The notes under the pieces: model-generated
Told to the model about the DNA's origin: nothing
What the model saw: the letters and a program-made list of their open reading frames with translations, nothing else
Database searches by the model: none
Shown here: piece after piece, positions 35,252 through 43,160 of the stretch
How positions within the stretch are numbered: the first letter of the stretch is position 1
Layout of the letters: every line of letters starts with the position of its first letter
Position numbers and translations under genes: made by a program
Assembly: GCA_964615795.1 (NCBI GenBank)
Contig: CAZTQR010000015.1
Coordinates: 1 to 54,235, forward strand
Reading direction: 5' to 3'
Length of the DNA stretch: 54,235 bases
Source of the DNA: JADJAH01 sp964615795
GTDB lineage: Bacteria; Bacteroidota; Ignavibacteria; Tepidaquicellales; Tepidaquicellaceae

Positions 35252-36171
35252 AGGGTTGTCTTTCCTAGAGCTGAGACTATCAGCTCTGTTGCAAGATCGG
35301 CAGTCTTATTCTTTGAATCCAGAATCGGATTCACTTCAAGGATCTCAAGTGAATTCATGCATCCGCAGTCAGCAACCATTTCCATCAGGAGATGTGATTC
35401 CCTGAATGAAAGTCCTCCGGGCACAGGCGTTCCGACACCTTCCGCATAGTCGGGATCAATTCCATCCATGTCAAAGCTTATGTGAATGTGGTCAACTTTG
35501 CTCTTAAAGTCCGCAAGGACCTTGGAGATTATCCTCGGAATGCCGGCTTTGTCTATATCTGTCATTGTGTAGACTCTCATGTTCATCTGCTTTACAAGTC
35601 TTGCCTCAAGCACGTCAACATCTCTGATTCCGATCAGTGCGACATTTTCAACATCCACTTTAGGAGAGAAGCCGCCTATGCGGGTTAGTCTCTTGTTTCC
35701 AAGTCCGAGAGCAATTGCCAAAGGCATTCCGTGGATATTGCCTGATGGTGTCGTATGTTCTGTGTTCATGTCCGCATGCGCGTCTATCCAGATGATCCCA
35801 AGTCTCTTGCCCTTCTTCCGGCAATAACTTGCAATGCCGGCAACGGAACCAATTGCAGTGGCATGATCACCGCCGATTATCAGCGGGAAATAATTTCGGA
35901 CGAGAAGATTCTCCACCTTTTTGGAGAGTATCTTTGAGGTCTTCTCTATCTCGGGGAGATATTTAAGCTTCGGGTTTGAAATTCTCTGAGTTTCTGAAAT
36001 TTCAACATCAATGTCACCGAAGTCGGTCACTTTATATCCGAGCTTTTCGATCTTCTGCTCGAGGCTTGCATACCTTATTGCCGAAGGACCCATGTCAACA
36101 CCGCGCCTGTCGGCGCCGAGATCCATTGGGAAACCTATTATGCCTATTTTCTTCTGAAGACGTTTAGCCAT
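35242..36171 (-). CDS. rocF: arginase
   Basis: Hydrolyses arginine to ornithine and urea with a binuclear manganese site. It has 309 residues. Motifs: IIGGDHATAIG, IIWIDAHADMNTEHTTPSGN, IHISFDMDGIDPDYAEGVGTP, and SLEILEVNPILD. The N-terminal GFPMDLGADRRGVDMGPSA is the usual arginase start and separates it from agmatinase. Single gene, converging on valS. No urease genes are visible. Confidence 0.94.
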   Translation of the reverse strand: MAKRLQKKIGIIGFPMDLGADRRGVDMGPSAIRYASLEQKIEKLGYKVTDFGDIDVEISETQRISNPKLKYLPEIEKTSKILSKKVENLLVRNYFPLIIGGDHATAIGSVAGIASYCRKKGKRLGIIWIDAHADMNTEHTTPSGNIHGMPLAIALGLGNKRLTRIGGFSPKVDVENVALIGIRDVDVLEARLVKQMNMRVYTMTDIDKAGIPRIISKVLADFKSKVDHIHISFDMDGIDPDYAEGVGTPVPGGLSFRESHLLMEMVADCGCMNSLEILEVNPILDSKNKTADLATELIVSALGKTTLYD

Positions 36172-36230
36172 TCGGAAATATAGCGAACATCGGTTACAGA
36201 TTTGAGTATTATTTATTTCACGCGAGAATT

Positions 36231-36250
36231 GAAGTAAACGAATTTACTTC
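36231..36250. repeat. perfect 8-base inverted repeat, possible operator
   Basis: Arms GAAGTAAA (36231-36238) and TTTACTTC (36243-36250) around CGAA. It lies in the region between arginase and a small open frame, 20 bases before that frame. It could be an operator or a tetraloop hairpin; there is no T-run. Confidence 0.45.
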
Positions 36251-36270
36251 CCGTTTCCGCTGACAATTTA

Positions 36271-36387
36271 ATGTTGAACCTTCGAAATTATCCGTTTCTG
36301 AAAACTGTATTGACTGCTGCAATGTTCAAAGGACCAGGTATCGCTCTTATCAAGCAAGCAGGAAAATTTGTATACATAAGAAGGTAA
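36271..36387 (+). CDS. putative 38-residue basic peptide
   Basis: An open frame from ATG 36271 to TAA 36385-36387 encoding MLNLRNYPFLKTVLTAAMFK and then GPGIALIKQAGKFVYIRR. It is basic (net about +6) with a hydrophobic middle and a GPG turn, so it could be a small membrane or ribosome-associated peptide. There is no strong ribosome site; a perfect inverted repeat lies 20 bases upstream. I recognise no family. It fills most of the 286-base gap between arginase and the propeller lipoprotein. It could be chance; codon use is not out of line with the neighbours. Confidence 0.35.
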   Translation: MLNLRNYPFLKTVLTAAMFKGPGIALIKQAGKFVYIRR

Positions 36388-36457
36388 TTTTTGCACATAT
36401 TGGAAAAACTTACCGGTTCAATCTTCATTGATCAAACATTCAAAGTACAATCTCTAA

Positions 36458-37939
36458 ATGCTTAGAAAATCCAGCCTTTACAAAGCCGCGGCGTCATTGC
36501 TGCTTGCTTTGTTTTCAATAGCTGTCTCATCCTGCGAGCAGGATTTTGTGGAACCTACTTCAGGCGGAGTTGCATTCCCGGATGACATCGCAGAGCTTTT
36601 CAACACGCCTTACACTGCTAACAATCTGACCTGCACAACTCCGTCATGTCATGCATCGCAAAACAGTGTGAACGGTCTTGACCTAACGGATTGGCAAAAG
36701 ACAATGAACGGCTCACAAAACGGTTCAATGGTGGTTCCGTACAATGGATTCTGGTCATATATGTTTTCAGTATTAAATGCTGACACTCTCTATGGTCCCG
36801 TTTCCACAGTCGCATTGCCTGAATATCATAAGCTGGACTCTTCAAAGGTCAATCTGGTTAAGAACTGGATAGACGGTGGCGCCAAGAGCAAGGATGGGAG
36901 GGTGGCATTGACGGATCAGCCGCTTAACAGAAAGATCTTCATAACTAACCAGGCATCCGACCTTGTGGCAGTTGTAAATACAGATAACCGCCTGATTACA
37001 AGGCTTATTCCGGTAGGTGGAAGAGCAAGTCAGCTTGACGCTCCCCACTATGTTAATCTCAGCCACGACGGACGATTTTTCTTTGTAAGTCTTATTCAGG
37101 AGGGCTATTTGGAGAAATACGAAACGAATGCCGATTATCCGTTTGCAAGGTCCGGCCGTATTGCCTGCGGCCTCAGCCCCGCGCATATTGAGATTTCCCC
37201 GGGAGATCAGTTCGGATATGTTTCAAATTTTGATGCTTCCGGCAACCAGCGAACCGTCAGAAAATTCTCCACTGATCCTCTTGAAGTAACAGATACAGTG
37301 CGTGATGATAGGATGACAGCACCTCACGGAATGGCGCTCACAAATGACGGGGGCATTCTTTTTGTAGCATCTCAGATCGGCGAATATATTTACAGGATCA
37401 CAACCGCTGACTTTGAGATCGACACTTCTGCGGGAGTTGATCCGTCTGTTCCACCCACAGGAGGCGGAACAGGACTGTTCGGACCATATCAGATCGTATT
37501 GTCACCCGACCAGTCCAAGATCTTTGTAACGCTTAGGGAAGCCGGAAAGGTTGGCGTTTACGATGCCCAGAGCCTGAGCAGAATTGCTCTTATCAGCGTC
37601 GGACAAAAGCCGCTTCTGATGAAATTCACAAATGACGGTCAACTCTTGTTTGTATGTAACAGGAACAGCAATACAGTATCCGTAATCAATGCATCTTCGC
37701 TTTCTGTTGTTGCCACCGTTGAAAATGTCGGTATTCAGCCTCACGGAGTGGATTTCACTACTGACGGGGGATACGCAATAATAGCATGTGAAACTCAGAC
37801 AGGTTTTGACGGACATCATCCGCAATCAGGCAGTTTCAAAACCGGAGTTTCAAGGATCATTAAAGTAAGCAATTTTGCCCTTGAGGATTCAAGGCTGCAA
37901 ATGGGTTCTTTTCCTGCCGGCATAGTTGCAGGCAGATAG
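36458..37939 (+). CDS. lipoprotein with cytochrome c-like domain and YVTN beta-propeller
   Basis: A 493-residue exported lipoprotein. The lipobox VSSC ends a signal peptide at about residue 26. Residues about 40-145 resemble the planctomycete-type cytochrome c domain: the possible heme motif CTTPSCH (C-x4-CH rather than C-x2-CH), then spaced residues ending in VNLVKNWIDGGAKSKDG. Residues about 165-490 form a YVTN-type beta-propeller with repeats such as RKIFITNQASDLVAVVNTDN, DQFGYVSNFDA and LLFVCNRNSNTVSVINASS. It may be a surface electron carrier or sensor with a propeller scaffold. Heme attachment through C-x4-CH is unproven. Confidence 0.8.
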   Translation: MLRKSSLYKAAASLLLALFSIAVSSCEQDFVEPTSGGVAFPDDIAELFNTPYTANNLTCTTPSCHASQNSVNGLDLTDWQKTMNGSQNGSMVVPYNGFWSYMFSVLNADTLYGPVSTVALPEYHKLDSSKVNLVKNWIDGGAKSKDGRVALTDQPLNRKIFITNQASDLVAVVNTDNRLITRLIPVGGRASQLDAPHYVNLSHDGRFFFVSLIQEGYLEKYETNADYPFARSGRIACGLSPAHIEISPGDQFGYVSNFDASGNQRTVRKFSTDPLEVTDTVRDDRMTAPHGMALTNDGGILFVASQIGEYIYRITTADFEIDTSAGVDPSVPPTGGGTGLFGPYQIVLSPDQSKIFVTLREAGKVGVYDAQSLSRIALISVGQKPLLMKFTNDGQLLFVCNRNSNTVSVINASSLSVVATVENVGIQPHGVDFTTDGGYAIIACETQTGFDGHHPQSGSFKTGVSRIIKVSNFALEDSRLQMGSFPAGIVAGR

Positions 37940-37957
37940 GGGATTAATCCTGCAGAA

Positions 37958-38860
37958 CTACTTGGAGAGGATCATCTTCCTTACTTCTGTTCTCTCGGGT
38001 GTCTTGATACGGTAGAAGTAGATTCCGCTGGGTAGGTCTTCAGCTGTGAAATCCACGCTGTGTTCACCGGACTCTTGCGATTCATTTACTATCTCGCCGA
38101 GAAGACGTCCAAGCCTGTCATAAACAGATATGTTCACTTGAGTTGAAGATGGCAGTGTGTACTTGATTGTTGTAGAAGAATTGAATGGATTCGGAGAGTT
38201 CGATGCTCCGAAATATGATTCGGTTTCTTTGCCTGAATACTCAAATCCTTCAAGAGACTCCTTGTTCTGGATCTCGGAAACCAGAGCAATTCCTGATTTG
38301 AACTCGGATACTCTATAGCTCTTTCCGCTGCTGAAATCAAGCTGAATTCCAAGCGCCTCGTCCTCAGTAACTTCAAAACCTGCCTGAGTCTCTGTTTTCA
38401 AATTAAAGTTCTCCTGATCAAGCCTGATCTTCAGTTCCTTCCATCCGCTGAAGTCCATGGAGAAAGGCTTTGATTCGAGGGCAGCATCCGTCTTGCTGTC
38501 ATATCTCTTGTTATTGTCCAGATCATACAAAATACTTACCGTAACATTCGCATCATTGTCGGCGCCGCTGATCATTACATTCACAAAATTACCCGCACGA
38601 AACAAGTGAGGCCGCTTCAGCATTATCTTGCCTATGTATTCTGAAGGGTTGATCGATTTGGTGGAAATGATCTCTGCAAACCCGTTTTCTTTATTGTCTT
38701 CTTCATGAGAATACTTCATCTGAACTCCGCCGAACATCCAGTCAGGCATTGCTTTCAGCGAAAAGTCATCGATTATTTCTCCCTGCGCAAGAACTGTCCG
38801 GGTTAGGCCCGTACCGAGGCAAATAAACAGCAATACAAATAGACATGAAAATCTATTCAA
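37958..38860 (-). CDS. secreted protein with T9SS sorting domain
   Basis: A 300-residue exported protein. The signal peptide is about residues 1-26 (ending VLAQ). Residues about 30-190 are a beta-rich domain resembling a carbohydrate-binding or DUF4114-like sandwich (MSGADNDANVTVSILYDLD). The end is a T9SS sorting domain (SNSPNPFNSSTTIKYTLP to VRKMILSK). The start is TTG at 38860; no ATG lies in frame before the signal peptide core. It is the second of two tandem T9SS-tail genes on this strand. Confidence 0.78.
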   Translation of the reverse strand: MNRFSCLFVLLFICLGTGLTRTVLAQGEIIDDFSLKAMPDWMFGGVQMKYSHEEDNKENGFAEIISTKSINPSEYIGKIMLKRPHLFRAGNFVNVMISGADNDANVTVSILYDLDNNKRYDSKTDAALESKPFSMDFSGWKELKIRLDQENFNLKTETQAGFEVTEDEALGIQLDFSSGKSYRVSEFKSGIALVSEIQNKESLEGFEYSGKETESYFGASNSPNPFNSSTTIKYTLPSSTQVNISVYDRLGRLLGEIVNESQESGEHSVDFTAEDLPSGIYFYRIKTPERTEVRKMILSK

Positions 38861-38890
38861 AACAAATGCGGTATTAGTTGTTGGAAATTC

Positions 38891-39289
38891 TTATTTGATG
38901 AGTGTCATCCTCTTTACAGAGGTGAAACCGTTTACCTGCAACTTGTAGAGGTAAACTCCTGCTGAAAGATTCGACGCATCAAACTGCTTGCTGTAGGTGC
39001 CGGCCTCCTGATACTCCTTTACCAGGGTAGCAACTTCCTGACCTACAAGATTGAAAACTGATAATGAAACGTATCATTCATNNNNNNNNNNTTTGTAACT
39101 GATAATTGTTGCGGGATTGAAGGGATTTGGAAAGTTCTGAAAAAGCCTGTAATCGTCTGACGGGCCGGAATTAGATTCAATTCCGTTTGATTCCAAATTA
39201 CTTTCAGAATGATCTCTTGATTCAGCGTAATTGATTGCGCTGAAGCTGAAAACCATTACTAGCAATATTGTTAGGATTCGTTTCATCAT
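38891..39289 (-). CDS. tiny T9SS-tail protein, broken by assembly gap
   Basis: A signal peptide (MMKRILTILLVMVFSFSAIN) is followed by only about 25 polar residues and then a T9SS sorting domain (LFQNFPNPFNPATIISYK). The ten N at 39082-39091 cut the domain. After the gap the same frame continues as YVSLSVFNLVGQEVATLVK to VKRMTLIK, stop at 38891-38893. With ten N the frame is kept (399 bases), but a TGA at 39074-39076 sits two codons from the gap edge. The last bases of that contig end form a near-palindrome, so the TGA is probably an assembly fold-back error. If intact, the protein is about 132 residues with almost no cargo. Confidence 0.7.
39082..39091. other. assembly gap (10 N)
   Basis: Ten N mark a scaffold join inside the small T9SS-tail gene; the true gap length is not known. 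The sequence just before it (about 39064-39079) is a near-palindrome, which may have stopped assembly. Confidence 0.98.
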
Positions 39290-39296
39290 ACCATTA

Positions 39297-39327
39297 CAAA
39301 ATTAAGAGTTCGGATTCTGAAAATCAA
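39297..39327 (-). promoter_or_regulatory. Bacteroidota-type promoter of the tiny T9SS-tail gene
   Basis: On the minus strand: TTG (39327-39325), 20 bases, TAATTTTG (39304-39297). The predicted +1 is at about 39293, four bases before the first ATG at 39289. Confidence 0.65.
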
Positions 39328-39336
39328 TAGCAGTTT

Positions 39337-39371
39337 GAAAAAATTTCCTGCCGTGCTCTTCACACGGCAGG
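39337..39371 (-). terminator. rho-independent terminator of the HtrA protease gene
   Basis: Arms CCTGCCGTG (39347-39355) and CACGGCAGG (39363-39371), 7-base loop. Reading the minus strand, the stem is followed by AAATTTTTTC. Confidence 0.88.
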
Positions 39372-39381
39372 ACCTCAAAAA

Positions 39382-40878
39382 CTACTTCACTTCAAGTGCT
39401 ACAAGCCTTGTGGATCCGTCGGCTGTCTTGACCTTGAGAACAAGTATGTCCCCCTTGTTCTTGGAGGTAATGACTGATTGAAGGTCATTTACGCCGGAAA
39501 TTGCCTTTTTATCGGCTTCAACAATGACCATACCCTGCCTCAGGCCCCTGTCAAATCCTTCGGAATACATTTTCACATCCGTAATCCTGACCCCGTCTTC
39601 AAGGCTCAGCTTCGACTTCTCTTCACTGGACAATTCTGTGGCTGTAAAACCGAGAGCTTCAAAGCTTTGTGTGCCGGCAAAGGATCTTTCCTCTTTCGGG
39701 ACTGAATTTTCGGCCGCTATATCATTATTCTCTTCTCTTGGCTTGAGCGTTACTTTCATGTTCTTTCGGCTTCCGTCCCTGAACACGACAAGGTCCACGC
39801 TTTCACCGGGATGCTTTGAACCGATCACTGTCTGAAGTTCGTTTGCAGCATTCACTTCCTTATCGTCAACTGAGAGAATCACATCACCTGACTTAAGGCC
39901 GGCATCTGCTCCCGCACCGTTGGGAAGAACGTCCTGCACCAGCACTCCCATCGGCTTCTCAAGACCAAGGCCCTTTGCTTCCTTTACGTCAACATCCTTT
40001 ATCGTGACTCCGATGTATCCTCTCGAAACCTTTCCGTTCTTGATCAGTTCTTCGGCAACATTCTTTGCCATATTTACAGGAATTGCAAAACCGTATCCCT
40101 GATAATAGCCGTTGGTTGTCTTGATGGCGGAGTTTATGCCAACAAGAGTGCCGTTAATGTCAACAAGCGCTCCTCCGCTGTTACCCGGATTTATGGCAGC
40201 ATCGGTCTGAATGAAGTTGTTGATTGCATAGCTGTTGGAGCCGATCTGAATGTTTCTGCCGATTGCCGATACGATACCGGCTGTGACTGTGCTGTTAAGC
40301 CCCAGAGGATTGCCTATTGCCACAACCCACTGTCCCACCTGCACATTGTCAGAATTGCCGATAGTCGCAACCGGAAGATCACTGGCTTCGATCTTTATTA
40401 CGGCAAGGTCTGTATTCGGGTCAGTTCCCACAAGTTTCGCGGTAAACTCACGCTTGTCAGTAAGGGATACTTTGATTCCGCTTTCGTTTGCGCCGCTGAC
40501 AACGTGATTGTTGGTAATAATATAGCCGTCAGAGCTAATTATAATGCCGGAGCCGGATCCTCTGTTTGGCATATCCTGCGGCATCTGGAAGAAATGCTCG
40601 AATCCTTTCGGCATTTCACTGTCTTCGCTTGATCCTGCCGCAGAAGTTACTTCAATGTAAGCAACTGTTGGCGTAACAGATTTGGCAATTTCAACAAATG
40701 CATCATTGAGTCCCTTTAGCTGAGTGTTGGCCTCCTGAATGGGAGGCGCAGTCTTAAACTCGACCTGTGAGCTGGCAACAATTGGTTTTATGTTGCCAAA
40801 GTTCGCTATCAGAAGTCCGCCAAAAGAAAGTGCAACTACCAGCAAGAGGCCGGCAAAGATCACTGATTTTTTTGACAT
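39382..40878 (-). CDS. periplasmic serine protease Do/HtrA
   Basis: DegP/DegQ-type chaperone-protease of the envelope, 498 residues. An N-terminal signal or anchor lies at about 7-28. In the trypsin-like domain the triad is His125 (TNNHVV), Asp157 (NTDLAVIKI) and Ser234 (GNSGGAL). Two PDZ domains follow at about 285-375 and 400-495 (GYIGVTIKDVD; GLRQGMVIVEADKKAISG). A strong ribosome site AGGAG (40885-40889) precedes the ATG. Monocistronic with its own terminator; it likely serves folding stress from the many exported proteins here. Confidence 0.95.
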   Translation of the reverse strand: MSKKSVIFAGLLLVVALSFGGLLIANFGNIKPIVASSQVEFKTAPPIQEANTQLKGLNDAFVEIAKSVTPTVAYIEVTSAAGSSEDSEMPKGFEHFFQMPQDMPNRGSGSGIIISSDGYIITNNHVVSGANESGIKVSLTDKREFTAKLVGTDPNTDLAVIKIEASDLPVATIGNSDNVQVGQWVVAIGNPLGLNSTVTAGIVSAIGRNIQIGSNSYAINNFIQTDAAINPGNSGGALVDINGTLVGINSAIKTTNGYYQGYGFAIPVNMAKNVAEELIKNGKVSRGYIGVTIKDVDVKEAKGLGLEKPMGVLVQDVLPNGAGADAGLKSGDVILSVDDKEVNAANELQTVIGSKHPGESVDLVVFRDGSRKNMKVTLKPREENNDIAAENSVPKEERSFAGTQSFEALGFTATELSSEEKSKLSLEDGVRITDVKMYSEGFDRGLRQGMVIVEADKKAISGVNDLQSVITSKNKGDILVLKVKTADGSTRLVALEVK

Positions 40879-40931
40879 GTTAATTCTCCTTTTTAAATTT
40901 TTATTGATCAGATTTTTTTGAAAATCTTGTA

Positions 40932-41618
40932 TCAGAATTGATCGATAATTTTTCTCGCCGTTTGTTTATTCCGTCCGTTTGAGTATTCAAGCAAGTGGGC
41001 TTCATAGATCCTGCAGAACCTGTCGATCGCCGCTTTGCCGTTATCTGTGGCTGAAACAACTTTATGATCTTCATCCCTCACGAGAAAGTCCCGCATAAAA
41101 TCAATCTCTGATCTGTCAAGGGTAAATCCGATCCGCACAAAAAAAGTTTCTAATCCTTCATCCGAGAGATCGGGCATAATTCCCAACAAAGTCCCAAAGC
41201 TCATTAAGAATCTGAGAAGCTCAACCTTTGCTGAGGCATCCTGCCTGTTAACATCCCTGAGAAAAGCAATTGCCAGTGCAAATGATTCCCGGCATTGGTC
41301 ATTCTGCGCAAGACTCCTGTTCAGCAGATCTAATATAACATAGCTGGTACCCAGTTTTTCAAGATCCCTTTCAATGAAGGGATACACTTCAAGATATCCC
41401 ACTTTGCCGAGTGTCTGAATTTCTCTGCTTTCCTTGAAATAGATCATTGCTTCAATCAAACCCATGGCTCCAAAGTTGCCCGATTGCCAGTTTCTTCGTG
41501 TGCCCTTATGCAGTACGGCCACTTTGCCAAGTTCTTCCGTAAACAGGTTTAAGATCCTGCTGGATTCCGAATATTTCATGGATTTCAGTACCAACGCCCT
41601 TGTTCTGACGAGAGACAT
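40932..41618 (-). CDS. recO: DNA repair protein RecO
   Basis: RecFOR-pathway mediator that helps load RecA onto SSB-coated DNA. It has 228 residues. The N-terminal OB-fold is seen as RTRALVLKSMKYSESSRILN, LFTEELGKVAVLHKGTRR and IEAMIYFKESREIQTLGKVG; the C-terminal helical domain follows. The zinc-binding cysteines of some RecO proteins are missing. It lies 43 bases after the PfkB-family gene and is probably co-transcribed with it. Confidence 0.92.
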   Translation of the reverse strand: MSLVRTRALVLKSMKYSESSRILNLFTEELGKVAVLHKGTRRNWQSGNFGAMGLIEAMIYFKESREIQTLGKVGYLEVYPFIERDLEKLGTSYVILDLLNRSLAQNDQCRESFALAIAFLRDVNRQDASAKVELLRFLMSFGTLLGIMPDLSDEGLETFFVRIGFTLDRSEIDFMRDFLVRDEDHKVVSATDNGKAAIDRFCRIYEAHLLEYSNGRNKQTARKIIDQF

Positions 41619-41661
41619 ACGATTCAGTCCGGGATTTGTTTCATTGTGTCAATAGAGACAT

Positions 41662-42582
41662 TCAGATAGAAGCATTCTCAAAATGAGTGAGTCTCTTGAA
41701 TTCATTGAAACGGCCTGTAATGATCTCCTTGCTGAGGTGACGAATGCCATCCAAAGAAAACTTCTCAACTGCAAGAGATGCCATTGTGCTTCCATAAATA
41801 ACAGCAAGCTTCAGGTTTGTATCTGACAAATCATCAGTCCTTGAAAGCCATCCCATCAGTCCTCCGGCAAATGTATCTCCTGCTCCTGTCGGGTCAAACA
41901 CCTTCTCAAGCGGATAAGCAGGTGCGGAAAATATGAAGTCAGGAGTAAAAAGCAGGGCGCCGTGTTCACCTTTCTTTATTATTAGGATCTGAGGACCCAT
42001 GTTCATGATCTTCCTGGCCGCCGAAACGAGGTTGTACTCACCCGAAAGTTCCCGTGCCTCTCCGTCATTTATCACAAGCAGGTTTACAAGCTTCAATGTT
42101 TCAATAAGATCATCATAAGCGCCGTCAATCCAGAAGTTCATTGTGTCACACATTATCAGCTTAGGGGAGTCAATCTGCTTCACTACTTTTTGCTGGAGCA
42201 GGGGATGAAGATTTCCAAGGCAAACATATTTGCTCTTCCGGAATTCTTCAGAAATTACCGGATCAAACTTTTCAAATGCGTTAAGTTCTGTAACGAGCGA
42301 TTCGCGTGTATTCAGGTCAAAATCATACTTGCCGTGCCAGTGGAATGTCTTGTCAGTTTCAGAAACTTCCAGGCCTGAGATATCAATTCCTTTCGATTTC
42401 AGAAACTCAATTTCTTCCTTTGGAAAATCATAGCCTACAATTCCCACCAAACGAACAGGGTTTGTAAAATAGCTTGCTGAAGTAGATATGAATGTTGCCG
42501 AGCCTCCCAAAGTTCTTTCTGCTTTGCCAAACGGTGTTTCGATAGTATCCAATGCCAGTGATCCGATTACAAGTAAGCTCAT
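41662..42582 (-). CDS. PfkB-family sugar/nucleoside kinase
   Basis: Ribokinase-fold kinase, 306 residues. Early glycine motif LGGSATFISTSASYF, then VGIVGYDFP, and the C-terminal active-site signature FDPTGAGDTFAGGLMGWL with the catalytic Asp. ILIIKKGEHGALLF precedes it. Substrate unknown: close forms are often annotated as sugar kinases, and adenosine kinase is possible. It has its own TAnnTTTG promoter 18 bases upstream and is followed by recO. Confidence 0.88.
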   Translation of the reverse strand: MSLLVIGSLALDTIETPFGKAERTLGGSATFISTSASYFTNPVRLVGIVGYDFPKEEIEFLKSKGIDISGLEVSETDKTFHWHGKYDFDLNTRESLVTELNAFEKFDPVISEEFRKSKYVCLGNLHPLLQQKVVKQIDSPKLIMCDTMNFWIDGAYDDLIETLKLVNLLVINDGEARELSGEYNLVSAARKIMNMGPQILIIKKGEHGALLFTPDFIFSAPAYPLEKVFDPTGAGDTFAGGLMGWLSRTDDLSDTNLKLAVIYGSTMASLAVEKFSLDGIRHLSKEIITGRFNEFKRLTHFENASI

Positions 42583-42599
42583 CAGTCAGTTGTTTTGGG

Positions 42600-42630
42600 C
42601 AAAAATACCAATTTGATCAGGGTATTTCAA
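42600..42630 (-). promoter_or_regulatory. Bacteroidota-type promoter of the PfkB gene
   Basis: On the minus strand: TTG (42630-42628), 20 bases, TATTTTTG (42607-42600). Predicted leader of about 14 bases to the ATG at 42582. Confidence 0.72.
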
Positions 42631-42808
42631 GAATGATGGCTTTGCCGGCAGATATAATTGTCTGTTCAGGCTCTGTCTGGACAGGCTTGCAGGTCAATGG
42701 ATGGTCAGCTTGATTTCTGAAGTTCACAGGATATGGTTTATTATCAATTTCCAAAAATTCTAATTTGAATGTTTCAGCAGTTTGCAATATCTTAACCGCA
42801 AAAATCAT
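42617..42808 (-). CDS. putative small protein
   Basis: A 63-codon frame, divergent from the DUF3467 gene, with alternating hydrophobic and polar residues that suggest beta strands (FKLEFLEIDNKPYPVNFRN, IISAGKAIILEIP). It has a single cysteine and no signal peptide. The PfkB promoter overlaps its 3' end. I recognise no family. It may be real because the third codon positions look like those of neighbouring genes, but chance is possible. Confidence 0.35.
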   Translation of the reverse strand: MIFAVKILQTAETFKLEFLEIDNKPYPVNFRNQADHPLTCKPVQTEPEQTIISAGKAIILEIP

Positions 42809-42813
42809 TACTT

Positions 42814-43158
42814 ATGGACGAAGAAAACAGGGACGAAGCGAATCTGGGACAACAGATCAACATTGAACTGGGAGAGAAGGAAGCGGAGGGAACATATTCA
42901 AATCTGGCAATAATCTCTCATTCACCGGCCGAATTCATAATTGACTTTACCAGGATCTTTCCGGGATCTCCGAAAGCAAAGGTTCATTCAAGGATTGTGA
43001 TGACTCCTCAGCACGCCAAACTTTTCCTCAACGCAATGAAGGAGAACATCGGAAGATATGAGAAGCAATACGGAGAGATCCCTCTTATGAACGAACACAA
43101 TACGGGAGCAATGGGCTTTCAGATCCCGGGCCCTCCAAAAGAGGAAAAGATCAACTGA
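42814..43158 (+). CDS. DUF3467 protein
   Basis: A 114-residue cytosolic protein of a conserved family of unknown role. The core pattern is seen: YSNLAIISHSPAEFIIDFTR, then VHSRIVMTPQHAKLFLNAMKENIGRYEKQYG. The N-terminus is acidic (MDEENRDEAN). The family occurs widely in bacteria as a single-domain protein. It ends 2 bases from the convergent lptF/G gene. Confidence 0.88.
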   Translation: MDEENRDEANLGQQINIELGEKEAEGTYSNLAIISHSPAEFIIDFTRIFPGSPKAKVHSRIVMTPQHAKLFLNAMKENIGRYEKQYGEIPLMNEHNTGAMGFQIPGPPKEEKIN

Positions 43159-43160
43159 GA

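Noticed and set aside
39074..39076. TGA read-through or selenocysteine in the tiny T9SS gene
   Set aside because: It sits next to the assembly gap in a fold-back-like sequence; an assembly error is simpler.
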